Origin: Struthio camelus
Taxonomy: Eukaryota; Chordata; Aves; Struthioniformes; Struthionidae
DNA length: 64,000 nt
Direction of reading: 5' to 3'
NCBI RefSeq assembly: GCF_040807025.1
Contig: NC_090943.1
Coordinates: 28,177,213-28,241,212, forward strand
The translations under genes were made by a program, and so were the position numbers. The notes under the pieces are model-generated. The model did no database searches. It saw only the letters and a program-made list of their open reading frames with translations, and was not told the DNA's origin. Below are positions 23,356 to 36,700 of the stretch, piece by piece (positions within the stretch are counted from its first letter, which is position 1; each line of letters starts with the position of its first letter).

Positions 23356-26300
23356 GAAGATCTTCAAGTATGACAGAACATGCTCTACATGTGATGGTTT
23401 GTGGGTCTTTTTTGCTATAGAAGTAAAGACAGATGTGCTATTTTTAAACCAAGATGTGGTATACAGAAGTTAGTGTTCAAATCATAATACTTGAAGTTAG
23501 TATACATTTAGATGAGCTGATTTTGGTACTGTGTTAATAATTAACTGTGTTTTAGTATCCTCTTTATAATTTTTCTGAAGGTACAAACCTGGTGTATGTA
23601 CCAGTGTTGGATAGTATGGTCCATATCTTTGGCCTCACAAGGCTGAATGGAATTACTAGCTACCTAGGAGGCTGACAGGAAAGGTCAGCTTGTCAGAGAA
23701 GACGAGATGGAAAAAAAAAAATTTAGAATGAAGGCATGAGGTCTTTAGCAAAAAAGAAGTTTGTAATAGTGAAGGTTTATTTTTTCTGTATCCCATATCC
23801 CTGGACTTTCAAGACATATATTAAGTACTAATAATAATGCATTCCCACTGTAACCAATTGGATTTTGTGTGCAAGACATGTAGAAAAGACCTGGCTTCCT
23901 GGCTTGTATGCATAATTACTGGTATAATTGAGATAATAGATCCACATTCAAGCTTTTGATAGGCTAATCAGTCTTTTGGATTTTGGACAGTCAGCTTAAT
24001 TTTTTTTTTTTATTTATGGCTATTCAAGTGTGCCTCATTGCTTATCTACTAGAAGTTTGAAATATTTCATCAAGAAAGCAACAATGCCAAAGTGGGCATG
24101 AAGAATGCTCTATATTATGCTGATATGTCTCATCCATCTATGTAAGACTATATAGGACTACAGAAGACTGTATTTCCAAGTGTGAAGATGAAGAGCAAGA
24201 AGATACTAAGTTAACTGTCAAGGCCAAATTCTGGGGTACTTTTAACTTTGAGACTTGGTAGTTACCCAGGACCTTAGATAAGTGCTTGATGGGAAATAGG
24301 CATGTTAGAAGCAGAACTTGTATTTGTATGTATGCATTGTGTGTTTTTGAATATGACTGTTATGAAAGCAAAGAGCTAAAAGTCTTAGTCTCCTGTGGCC
24401 AGCTGTTTGTTCTGTATCATGTCTGCAATTTCAGCAATGTTTTTTCTTGCACTGATAGTCTGACTGTGATCTATACACATCCTTTTAAATACACACAAAA
24501 ACTGGAATTAAAATAATCAAAATCAATTTAAACTGGTGACCTGTATTTGTATTTGACTGAAGAATGGTATACAGCATAATGTGCTTATATAAAGGAAATA
24601 ATTGTATGGGCCTCCATAGTAGAACTTATTAGTAGTATTTCTCTCAATTGTAAATTCAGAGGATTAAGATGCTTCTCCTGTTGTAGTTTCTCAGCAAGCA
24701 GTCAACTGAAAATTATAATTTAAGACTTCTTGCTGCAAAAGATATTAATTTTCATAGTATTTGGCATTCAATTGAAAAGGAAAAAGCCTCACCATTAACA
24801 CTTCTACAATTAAGAGACTTATATCTGCAATTTACAATTCAATCCAGTTTGCATCAGATAAATAATATGTTTAGACCTCAATGCCAATGCTCTATTAAAG
24901 CGTATATAACCACCTCAGCATAAAGACATGTTTTCATTGCACTAGAATGAAACCAAAGAGCAACATCTTTATCTTCAAGGGTAAAATGGATTTTTTGCTG
25001 CGAGATTCATGAAGCTACATGTAATTGCAGGGTGACCTATGTACACTTGAGATTCTTTCAGGATGAGTTCTGATGTCTCTTCATGTGCAAAGCCCTAGCT
25101 TTTTCACCCTGACAAGGCCTATTTTGTTGACTCTAGGCTCTTGCAGTCTGTGGAACTTGATTCAGGAATATACATGTGTTGAGCCTATGCCTTCTTTTTT
25201 GAACTAGAGCACATCTTTGAGAAACTGAATCCATTTTTATTTGATATCTGGAAATAATGGAGAATCCTTCTTGTCTGTAAGTCATTTCAATGTGTTTTTG
25301 ACACTGGTAGTCATACATGATTTCTAATCTAAACTTATCTGACTTTGCTGTCCAGCCACTGGAGCCCATCTGTGCCTCCGTTAAAGAGCCATCTACTTTT
25401 CTTAATTTGTCCAAGTTACCTTCACTTAAATAGAATGACCTTCTCAGCAAAGCCTCGTGACTGACTGTTAAGCGCACATAACTGCTTTTTCTCCCCATTT
25501 TCTGTTTAAAAGTAGTCAGGCCTGCTCTCAGCCTTTTCCTTTCTTCACACTAATATGTATTTTCCTGTTTGTGGTGCAATGAACAAGGCTGGCAAATGAA
25601 TCTAAGTTAAAACCATCTTCCTTTTGACTTCAGCTGTTTTCTTTTAATCAGCCTAGTTAAAAATGACCTCAGACTGATTACTTGTGCTGTACTTGAGCAA
25701 TCAGAAATGATTGCTCAGGAACAGACAGGAGCATTTTTCTGATGCAGTACCAGCTCAAAGCAATGGGGAAAATAACAGCTCTAGTTTGTGTGCTTTTGAG
25801 ACATGGGCGATAATATAACTCTTTCTGAACGTAAGTTGGAAAGATCAAAAAACAAACCAGAAATCTTAGTTCCAGGGTTCCTATGGGTTCATGTGAGAGC
25901 TAGAGCTCTTCACCTGTACCTGCCTCCTCTTCATTACTTCTAGTAGAGGTAACTCTCTACCCTGGCAAATAATTTGTTCTTGCTTGGATAGTTATCAACA
26001 TGGGTTGTCATGTAGTATTTTTTTCCTAAATATCCCCCTTCTATTTTGAAGTATAGATTGTTGTAAGCAATCATCTGGGTTTTCTACTTTTCTAAAAGTG
26101 CACTGGTCAGAACTTGTGTGGAGTAAAGATTTTTACACGTACTTACCACTACTTTACTTAATCCTTGACCAAAAGCATTGGGTAGCTGTTTCCTCTGAAC
26201 TGCACTTTCCCAAAGATCATTCTCAGGTTGATTCTAGGAGCTGTGAAATAAGAGAGAAGTTCAAGCAATGAAGAAGTTCAAATGTCAAAACACATTTTTA

Positions 26301-27473
26301 AAAGGGAATTAAAGCTCATTATTTCCAGAGTTCACAATCACTGTATGGTTACAGTGTAATAAAGCTACTGAGGTTAATAGCTTCTTCCATACTACACCAG
26401 ATAAGCAATTTAAAAGTCTCTAGGAAACAGTTCTTTGTAGCTGTCTTTTTTAATGAGCTTTCCAAACAATTGCTCAAGTCTCTATTTCAGACCCCTGAAA
26501 ATCTTCAATTTTACTGCCAGTTGAGGAAAATCCAATAACATCATTTTAAAGCACCCTTGAGATTCTTCTCTGGCTAACAAAGCTGTTGCTGTCTAAAGTA
26601 CAAATGCGTAGGTTAATCCCTTTTCCAAAAAATGCAAAGTGTCTAAAGTGTAACTAAAATAGCTGCAACCTCAGCATCTCAGGAAGCCAGACCCACTGAA
26701 AGTGTAGAGAAACATCAATGGGTTATTTTGAGTCACCAAACACCATTCCATAGTGAAATGACTTTTTCAGTAACCATTAAATAGATTTAAATTTGTTCTA
26801 TTGCGGTTGCAAAGTATCGGACATGGGGAGTAGGTCCTGTTAGTCATAAAACTTGAATCTTCAAAAACGCTGGAAAAACTCTAAGTCTACTAAATCAGTC
26901 AAAGTATGGAAAGGAGATCAGCAACAGTGAAGATCAGTGAAGTCATGCAGCAAGAAGGAAGTATACAGCAGACCTGTGTTTACAAAAGCAGTCCTCAGTT
27001 TCCTCACCAAATCCTTTAATTATATATATTCACCACCCAAGGAATGGCCCTGTCTCTACACATTGCAGTGTTTCTTTCTAACTGTACAAGCAGCTTTGTG
27101 TGGCTGCTAGCAGGAACCATTTAAGAAGAGCAATCTTGTGTGGTAATTTTTTATCTACACCAGAAATTCTGTTGTAGAGTCATACTCAGTCTGGAAGATT
27201 TGAAACTGAAATTAAAATACATCTGAATTTACTCGAATATCATTAAGGCTTGTTATTATTTCGTGATGCTTTCCCAACTTTCTGTTTTATGGTGTTTCAG
27301 ACTTGCAATAACAGACTATGTAGTTGTTAACAGGATATTTGTGTGTGGAAAGCAAAGCACAAATAGCTGTTGAAAATAAGTGAGATGTGACTGCTGAGGT
27401 ACTAAACTCTTCATTCATTTCATTTCTGAAAATGAAATTCGTAAGCATTTCAGGAAAGGAAATATGATTGATA

Positions 27474-27486
27474 CCCCCCCCCCCCC
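27474..27486. repeat. Poly(C) tract, 13 nt
   Basis: Thirteen consecutive C, unusual in this AT-rich neighbourhood. Such runs are prone to sequencing and alignment error as well as real length variation. Confidence 0.85.
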
Positions 27487-29873
27487 GCTCAGTCCCAGTC
27501 TCTCATGTTAATATAGGCTTTATCTTACTATTTTAAAATAACACTGGGCCTCACCAGATTAACAAGAAAGGGAAAAGCTCATCTTGTTTTCCTTTTAACT
27601 CTTTTCCTACATGCACGATTTTCTGCACAGCAAAATTAATTAAGTTTTCATCTCAAAACAAAGGAAGGAAGCTAAAAGAGGCAGCTATCCACAAAAGTTG
27701 CGGTTTATGGACGTAAGTACCTATTTTTTATCTAAAGAAGACTACTTCTGTGCAGTTCTGTAGATCACATAGTTATGTAGATCATTTCTGCAGATGCAGT
27801 TTTGATGAAGTTATTTGAAAGTAGTTGGATATAAAATATGACTTTCTTGAAAACTTGAAACTCCAATATATGCATATACACCATTCATTACAGGAGCCAA
27901 CCTGCAGAGAGAATTGCTTTCCTTCCTTGCTTTCCATTTAAGAGGAGCAAGCCAATAAATGACCTTCTGCCTACTGCTCTCAGCTTTCAAAATCAATATC
28001 TGAGCTAATCTTCTAGAATGTTTATTCAATAGAAAGAAATTGATAATTCTGGGTCCACTTTAGAAGTCAAGTGGCTCGACTCTAGAAGTGCCCATTTCTT
28101 TCCACGGGCTATAAGTCTAGAGGAGAAGCTCGGAGGTAAAGCCCGTAATGTGAACACTTACATTTGGATAGATTGATAGCACTTACTATGTGAGCTGAGG
28201 TATGTCAACATTTTGAAAAACAAAAGAAACTCTATCTGTCTGAAAGTGACACATAACTTATGTCCTTGCAATCCATTTTAGGAAGAATATCTTTCTGGAT
28301 ACCTGAAAGCAACCTTTATGTTTTCTAGTGTGATGTCAGCACTTCAGGAAAGTGAAGTAGAGCTCATACTTGCAATATTGTGTGGCTGCCTATCAAAATT
28401 TAATTTGCTTTCAGAGGGATGAGAGCAATTTATGAGTACTTGATTGCCACAGCAGTTCTTGGCCATTTGGTGAGGAATGACATGCATGCAGGAAATTTCT
28501 GGGTTTTGAACTGGATTTAAATCTGCTGCAGTTTCAGACTGAGCAACAGGATGTACCAATTCTGACCCATTTCTGGGGAGCTCTGATTTATCTGACTATT
28601 CTAGAAGATGCCATCAAAAACAGAAGGTAGAGTCACTTACAAAGCCAGCTTTCTCTGCTCAAGATGGTTTATTTTCTTCATGCAATTTAGCTGAGTTTCA
28701 TAAAAGGAGAACTGAACCTGGGTGTAGTCGTATAGACAGCATTAACTTCAAGGGATGTGAACAGGTGTTTTGTTTTTTCAGAGAATGCAAGTCGTGTCAC
28801 TGGGAGAAGCCAGTGAACTACAGTTAGTTACAACGTTTTAAGCAAATAAACATGACTATTACTTTATCAATGAAAAAAGCCCCCATGTAAGCAGTATAGG
28901 CTACTGCTTGGAGCCTCTGCTGAAGATTTCTTCTTGTACAGATGCTGAATGTTCAGTCACAAACAATCATAGCAGGCTGCTCATATACGGGTGGGCATGA
29001 AAGCGGATGTTGCCCTTGTAGCCTGCTGTTACTAAGACTATATTCTAAGTAAAAACATTCTCCAGAGTGAATACGAAAGCGGCATGCCCTGCACACTGTC
29101 TGCCTTCTGCCCACATGGCTGCTTTGCAAACAATTGTCTGTGAATAGATTATTTGCTATAGACAGTTGGGCAGATCTAGCTGTGAAGTGGCTGTTGGGTG
29201 CCTGCTGTTAGTATAGTTTTAGGAGGTATAGTTTTGACCACACTTTCCAGGCTGCCTCTATGCACAATAGGTGTTTGGACTCCTAGGACTGTCTTCAGTA
29301 GCTACTACTGGCACAAACACACATGGACTCCCATCTTCCTGCTACCGTGAGCAGCATGAACTGTGGACTTTTTACCAACGTAGTGAATTCTCTCGTGTGT
29401 GGGTGTGAGCTTTGTCCTCCCCAGTAGCTGGAAGGATATCCAGTGTGTCACTCTCTAGAGGCTGGGAACCACATCTAATTCCCACCTAGCTTTACTGGTT
29501 CAACTCTGTTTCTTGAATTTGAACAGCCGCTCCCTTCCTAGCTGTGCTGTGAAACAAAGAAATAGGTTTGATGCCAATGTTAAAGACTAACAAGGTCACT
29601 TGTTTATATTTGTAAAAAATACATAAAATAGACAGCTATAGCCCAAGATACTCTGTTTCAGTCATATCCTGGATAAATTGTTTCTTGACTGATAAGTTAA
29701 TCACAAGGTCTTGTTCATTCAGCCCCTGGTTCATCTGCCACCGACGTCAGGATGGAGGATTTCTGTGGCCTTATTTGATGGTTTGTGATGTGTACTGAGG
29801 CATCCTGGAAATAATAACCAAGAAAACACCCTTCAATCTCTTAAGGGAAGCCATCGGTTTAAAAGAAAATCAC

Positions 29874-29896
29874 AAGATTAAAGAAACTTTAATCTT
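29874..29896. repeat. Perfect 10-bp hairpin
   Basis: AAGATTAAAG at 29874-29883 and CTTTAATCTT at 29887-29896 are exact complements across an AAA loop. A related sequence (TTTCTTTAAAGATT) recurs about 35 bp to the right. Confidence 0.8.
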
Positions 29897-32417
29897 CTGC
29901 TTCTTAAAAATAATGAAAGTTTCTTTAAAGATTCTTCACAGAAATTTAAGCAAATAAATATCTAAAATGCTCCACAAATAGGAGTTGAAGCTGCAGGATT
30001 AAATTTGCATGTAAGTAAACAATTTTCATGCATGTAACTACTGCCTAAACAAATAGGCAAAAGTGATAATTATATAAGGTAATGTCTTATTCTTACATAG
30101 CAAATCATGTATCTTGCATGTGTAAATGCTTCTTGTGTACGAATGTACTTGTGTAGTCTTGGCCTATGGCCTTTTTTCTTGTCTCCACTAGTGGTGGAAA
30201 GTCAGTTCAGCTCATGGCACTGGATGCTGAGTGCTGCCTGCAGCTTTTCCCTGTTTGGTTCAATTTGCCAAGACTAGCTTTTCAAGACCATTTAATGAAT
30301 TAGGTAAATAATTTCCCTTTTTTAATACATTCCTTAGCAGTTTTTTTAGAGAAGCTAATTTCCAGTTTTATTAAAAACTAACAAAAATGGAAAAAGAAGA
30401 ATCACAGGTGCGGGTTCTACAAAGCACTGAGAAGTCAGGGCTGCTCCGTAAAGACCTTTTGTTTCCCGTCAAAACAATGTTGCCCTCCCAGTTCTGCCTC
30501 TACATCATATTAGTGCTTTATTAAATACTCTTTTCCAGCCTATTGTTTCTACCCAGTGAAAACTTCTATGTATATTTTGCTTGAAGAGCTCTTGCTCTAG
30601 CCTTGCTTTACAAATGGACAGCGTAGTTGCTCTGGAAAATACCAGACGACACAGCGTATTTCTTGCACAAAATACAATGGTGGTATTACTCATACTATTG
30701 CTCGTGCTATTACTCATGAAATGGATTAAAAGTTAATTTATACTGCAATGTTTTCTCATTTGAAGACAAAACTTTTCATTAGGAATGTTAATTCTAAAGT
30801 TTCCCTACTCATGTAGTTTCAAATGAAATAACATCATGTTAACAAGCCTCCAGAGACACCGTAGCATACACAGAGCATGCAAACATATGGCACAGTGGGG
30901 AGTGGGAGAGTACGGTTGTGACTCTGTTGTTGGATAAAGGAATATGTAATGGCAATCAGTGGATGCTAATTTCCACCCTTTTAAGCTTGTACTTTCACAG
31001 TGGACCAAATTCATAGGCTGTATTCAAACAGTGGAACTAACTAAGTTACTATGTAGTTGTACTGTAATGGTTTATGGCCTTTTCTTTGTCCATCCTTAGG
31101 GGGAAACCTGCTTTAGTTCAAAAACTGCATCTCACCTTGAACTATTACAAATCAGTGAAGGGCCTACCTTTACACTCAAACAAGTCAGGAAGGTCCTATC
31201 TTGACTATTGCCTGCACATAGTCTCTCTCTTTTTTTTTTTTTTTGTTTTTCCTTAATGATGCTAGCAATTTTCTTGATGTGCTTATTTTTGTAAGTCTGT
31301 GTTAAAAGGCTCTCCCATGCTGTAAGCTTTGTGAGAAAGCTCTGAACTAAGCACTCCGTATGGTCATCTGTTGCTATGCTCTTACAACACTTCCTTTGTA
31401 GCTCAGCACAGTCCTTAGGAAGACAATATTTTAAAGTACACATGGCAGAGCTTTTATTTGGAGAAGATACTGGAATGTTAATGTTACCACATCCCTCTTG
31501 AGTCCTAGTGTTTCTGTAGAATTTGAACTAAAGGAAATGAATCTGCGTAAAAGGGATTCTTCTATCTTCCTGAGAAATTCCTTTTAATTTGAATGTTCAC
31601 TGTGGCTTGCTGCCAGTGCATCACGCTGTGCTGCTAGGCAATGAAGTATAAAATATGGCTGAAGTTGCTCTACCTTCTTTCATTGCACCGTACTGTTTTA
31701 AGAAGATTGAACATGGAAGAAAAATTAGTACTTTGAAATATTTGAAGCTGGATTCTCTGATTTGTTAGAGCTTTCCAACAACATGCTTCTCTGAGGAGGT
31801 GGAAGCGGCTTCTACGAGAATAACCACTTCCTTCTTGGCCACCTTTTGCAGGGAAAGGCAACCAAGACTTCTGTGCCTGGTTCTGTTGCAGTGTTTTATT
31901 TTCTCAGGTACCTTCCCAGTACAGCCAGCAGAGTGAACAGCCTCAGAGTAAAGAGTGTTTTACAACTTCTATAGTTTTAGCTATGTAGAGTAACCTCAGA
32001 TGTATGCATGGTGTAGGTATTTAAGTGGAACAGTAACATCTTTGTGTTCCCATGAATATTTTTGGAGGATTTATCCCAAGGAACTGCTACATTTAAAAAC
32101 AGAAGCAAGTGATTAATTACATTTTAAGTAGGCAACTCTTAACTTCATATTTCAAAATGAGTGCAGTAACCATGAAGTTATAGTTCTTCTTCCTTTACTT
32201 ACTCTAGATAAGATGCTACCTAGTGTCTAGTGGTCTGATTAAAAAACTGCTTTCTGTAGCAGCCAACAGGTTGGTAGCTTGGCATTCATAGGAATGCAGG
32301 ATAGTCAGGTTTAATTCCATATCTGAACGGGCCCATTTGGTGACTTGAAGCAGTCTGGCACATCCTGCGCGAGTGACCCAACTCCTGGGCTACTTAGGAG
32401 ATGCATATGATGGTTGT

Positions 32418-32440
32418 TTTCAGGGCCTAAGGCCCTGAAA
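32418..32440. repeat. Near-perfect 23-bp palindrome
   Basis: TTTCAGGGCCT at 32418-32428 and AGGCCCTGAAA at 32430-32440 are exact reverse complements with a single A between. The arms are GC-rich for this region. It could bind a symmetric dimeric factor or be chance. Confidence 0.85.
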
Positions 32441-33689
32441 GGAATCTTCTGAGGCCAGTTCACGTGGGGATTAGGAGGAATGCTCTGAAAGAGCTCCTTT
32501 TTCACTCTGAAGCAGAGTGACTTCCAAATATCCTCCTTTCATAGGACAAATTCATCTTTTCCTAATTCTGCTAATGGCTCTAAAGTACTGGGTATCTCTG
32601 AAATGCCATTTTTACCCATTACCCAGTAAGAAAACTACTACTAGATGTTGGGAGCAGTTATTTACATGCAGGCTTATGGTAAGTGAAAGTTTCCTTTGCC
32701 TTTGAGATTCTATTTCTGACCGCTTAAGATAAATTTCAGGGAAATGAATGCTTATGTTCCCTCAGAGCTCTCATAGTATTCATTTTAGAAAACATGAGTT
32801 TATTATTTTGAACTGTATTTGTTCTGCTTTACCCAGCTAGACTCTGTTTAACTCTAGGGAGTACAAAAATGTGAGCCTTTCTGAGATGCCAAGAATTTCT
32901 TGGATATAAAACTGACAAACTAGGAAGATGAAATAACATGATTTTAATGGAAAAAAATAGCTGAATGGAACTTATCTTTATTTTAGGCACTGCACTTGAT
33001 TAGTTACTGTGGCTTAGTTTAAAAGGGTTTTCTAAGTGCAGCTTGTATTGATAGTGAAATTTATTCAGCCTAAAATGAAGTCAACAGCACAAAAAATTCT
33101 GAAGGTAATTTTTTAATCTTTATGTTAATGTCCTTGCTGTCAAGCAAAAACCATCATCCAGTGGAAAATGTTTGGTTATATCCATTCAATAACCAATCCT
33201 AAATTATCATAACAATCCTAGAATCAGCGCACAGCTGGACTGTGAACGTCACTTCCATATGCTCCAAAATATGGAGGCAGGAAGAAAGAACCAGGAAGCC
33301 ACAACAAAAAACATGGCAGAAGAAAGAGGTTTTGTGTGGGCAGAGATAGCCTTGAAACTAGCCACTGTTGCCATTGCTTCAACAGAAAATGAGAAAGCAG
33401 TTTGACATGCCACATCAGTACCCCTCAAAAAAAAATCAGTTTGGTAGTTTAAGAGGTATTTCCAAACTCAGCATTAAAATAACTCAGTTTTTATAGTAGT
33501 AAAATATAGTTTGAATATTAGAGTGCTACTTCTTTTCCTTGGTATTCGGTTCATTGAACCACCCCAAATGCATGAGTAACAACCTCCCCACCTGAATATA
33601 AGCACTTTCTACCTTGCTACATTTCTTTCTTCCTTTTATTAAAAAAGGAATTACCTGGGGGATGGGAGGAGACACACTGGAATATGCTG

Positions 33690-33785
33690 GGCAATATGCT
33701 CTAGGTGACCCTGCTTGAGCAGGGAGGTTGGACTAGATGATCTCCAGAGGTGCCTTCCAACCTAAACGAGTCTGGGATTCTGTGA
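33690..33785 (+). mobile_element. CR1 LINE, 3'-end fragment
   Basis: About 96 bp match the last bases of the CR1 at 56101-56200 in the opposite orientation: the GGTGACCCTGCTTGAGCAGG block, GGTTGGACTAGATGATCTCC, the CCTTCCAACCTAAACGA block, and a final GATTCTGTGA. Only one full ATTCTGTG unit remains. The extreme 5' truncation is typical of CR1, and no coding sequence is present. The match to the 56-kb copy is close, so it belongs to the same or a closely related subfamily. Confidence 0.92.
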
Positions 33786-36700
33786 ATGTTTGCTCTAATG
33801 ATTTGCATAAATTCTTTCCTGTCAAATAATGGTTTCTCTTTCAAAACCTTCTTTCCTGTCCTAAGCTCATGCACCCATTTGCACTGCATAGTTCTCTGTT
33901 TTTCCAGGTTCAGATATGGCAATGTCAAATAACCCTGTCTCTCCTCCCAGTGTAGTATCTCCAGCATGAAGCTTTTCTAGCAGAGCTTCCAGGAACTCAC
34001 CAAGATGCATACCTGTCACTTCTATTTCATTCAGCAATTGATTTTCTGTCAGGTTAAATGCCATGAGCAACGATTCTCTCCTCCTGTTTTTCCTAACTAC
34101 TTCTTCACGCTCCCTACATTGAAGAAACTGAAGCATGGAAGTCAGCTCACCTTGGCTTTACATGCAATGGAGGTTTTCCCTATGGAAGTGGTTCTCCAGT
34201 AGGGAATCTAAGGGGAGTAACCAGCTGGTAAGAGGGTAAGCTTTGGCAGAATTGCTGTTCTTTCGTTTTGTTACAAAACCTGAACTATTAGCCAGTATTG
34301 CTGTCAGATAATCAGTAGATCAGTAAAGCACAAGGGATATTTTCAGAAGTGCTTACAACTATCAAGGCCAATGGAATTAGTTCTCCCATGTTATAGACTT
34401 TGACAGATCCATCTTCAAGTGTCAATAGTGCATGTCAAGTCATACTTTTGTCTTTGTGCCAGAACAACACCAACAGCTTCATTTGTCTAACCTGCTGCAC
34501 TAGAAAATCAAAGTGTGCAGTGTGTGGATGTCCAAATCTAAGGATATAGCCTGCAAAATCTGACAGACTTTGCTAAATGGACTAGCACATGACTCGTCCC
34601 TTGATAACCCCCCAGAATAGTTTTTTTTTTTTTTTAAGATGTCTTCTTTGTATCAAAAAAGCGTAGTCACATAATTGGTCACTAACTGCTCACCCAACCT
34701 TCTCAGTTCCTGCTGGACTTATGCTTGATTGCATCCAAGTTAGTCCACACAGGTTAGTTCCTCAGTGAAGCCGATAAGGATCTTGTAGAGAGGATCATCT
34801 TAAGAGGTTGTAAAAATGGTCAGGCCTTAAAGCTAAAAGAAAAATTTTTTTTCAGCTCTAGTTTAATTCTTTGATTTCAAGTGCCTATGCATACAGCAAC
34901 GTCTCCTTCCTGTTTAATGTAATGAAGTAGGATTCATTATATGGAGGAGGAGAGGGATATGAGCTCTATGAGCCGTAAGCAAGTCAAAGCTCTCTCTGCA
35001 GGCTCTGGCTCTGGTCTTGATGCCATATGACAACAGGCAAAAAGCAAGAGCATGGAAACGCTCCTTGCTCTGAGGTAGAGGTCAGAGCTAGTAGCCCATG
35101 CTCTTTCCCTCCCCAAAACAGAAAGGGAAATTCAGGTGTGTTGCTTCTCTTGTACAGCTCTAGCAAGGTAAAGAGATTAAAACATGACCCAAACTACTCC
35201 ATAGCATTATGCTGACTCTGCCCTGCCGGAAGAGTGACTTTCGCCCAAACAGACAGCAGGTAAATCAGTCCAGCGTATTCCCACATAGCTAGGCCTGGCT
35301 TTGCCTTTTAGGAGTAGCTAATGGGTGTGAATTTCTGGCTTGTTTGGTCAATTATAACCTTATGCCTGCACAGCTACTGAACTTGGCCAGGGATGCATTT
35401 GCTACTGATACAATTTGAACACAGCTGGATTTAGGAATTCGTCTACCCTGGAATTTAGTTTTTAGTTTAACTCAACACGTAAACTTGCACTATGTGATAA
35501 ATGAACAAATAATTGCTCTAGTTTTCTGGGGGTTTTTTAATGCTCTTTGTGCAGAAAAATGGAACTGAGCACTCTTTTGAAATGCAATACTACTGATAAC
35601 CTTACCAGCAAACAAAACCTCCTACTTAGGCCTTTGCGAAGTGCAGCCAGTGACTTCAGTCTTTATTTAAATTTTAACTAAACAGAAGAATCTACTTTCT
35701 AGTGAAAACTGAAGATACCATGTTCTTAATGGCATTACGAACTGCATTAGTCTAGTCTTTATACATCAAAGTTTTGACTTTTCCAGTGCTTGGCAGATGA
35801 TGCTTTCATGTTCAAATCATGTGTTAACCTCAAAGCTTTGTTAAACTAGGCAAACGACACTGAAACGACAGCTTTCTGCAATGAAAATTGGAATATTATC
35901 TGCTAAAATAGCTATTTGTTATCTAAGTGTTATTAAATGCTAACATACCATGGTGACATCTGGGCAAGACTCCAGTTCTTGTTAGAATCACATCTTGTTA
36001 GATGTTGCACGCAGCAATTTCTAGCTCTTCGCTTATGTTTTTGACAGCTGGGGCCAAGCTATGGATAGAACTTTTGCTGTTGGTTTCCCAACAAGATAAT
36101 TACTATTTCTGTTCTACCTGGCTTTTTCTGATCTCCTCTCAGATGCTTGAGTGTAGAAAGAGTTGTCAGTTCGAGTCAGAGAAAGCAACTTCTTATTTTA
36201 ACTGCTGACCCTGGAGAGGATGACTCAAAATAAAGCAATAGCTAGATCTAATCCAGTCAGCTTTGAATCTGGTTGTACAAAATCAGTCAGTTTGCCTTGC
36301 TTCTACCACATGGTGTGTATTCTATCACCTTCACATAGCTTGTAAATGCGTGTTTTAAAAATAGTTCCCGAGGTATGCTTGTGGAAACTGAATTAGTGGT
36401 GAATTAAGCTCATATTCAAGATATGGGATGTATTCTGGGAGCCATCAGACAGGTACAAAACTCTCTATGGCCTCTCAGGAGGCTAGGTTTGGCTGCAATG
36501 CGAGTAGGCAGTGAGTTTGCCTTGAATCTTATTGTATTCACAACTGGTGATACATAATCCCTTTCCCCATGTTTCAGTCTTCCCTTTTGGGCTAAAAATG
36601 CAATAATCAGATTATGAATATTGTTTGCAACCTTAATTAGTTTAATTTAATTAGTTTATCATTAACTCTGCAGCAGGACCTTGCTGGAAAACTACGTCTT

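Larger units (their letters stand above)
13905..33689. other. AT-rich non-coding stretch
   Basis: Nothing gene-like is recognised. Patches with more GC and CpG occur at about 14360-14830, 17130-17480 and 28900-29500. They may be old exons, decayed LTRs or regulatory elements, but I could not pair any terminal repeats or find a primer-binding site or polymerase motif. Simple repeats inside this stretch are listed separately. Confidence 0.6.

Noticed and set aside
28900..29500. GC-richer patch with a partly repeated GAAAGCGG motif, considered as a decayed LTR or exon
   Set aside because: Only short similarities (catgaaagcggatg and tacgaaagcggcatg); no boundaries or coding frame.
33867..34136. 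Helical-looking 89-codon minus-strand frame near the 33.7-kb CR1 fragment
   Set aside because: It begins at an arbitrary ATG with no promoter or splice context and no known match. An overlapping minus frame runs straight into antisense CR1, showing the region has few stops by chance.
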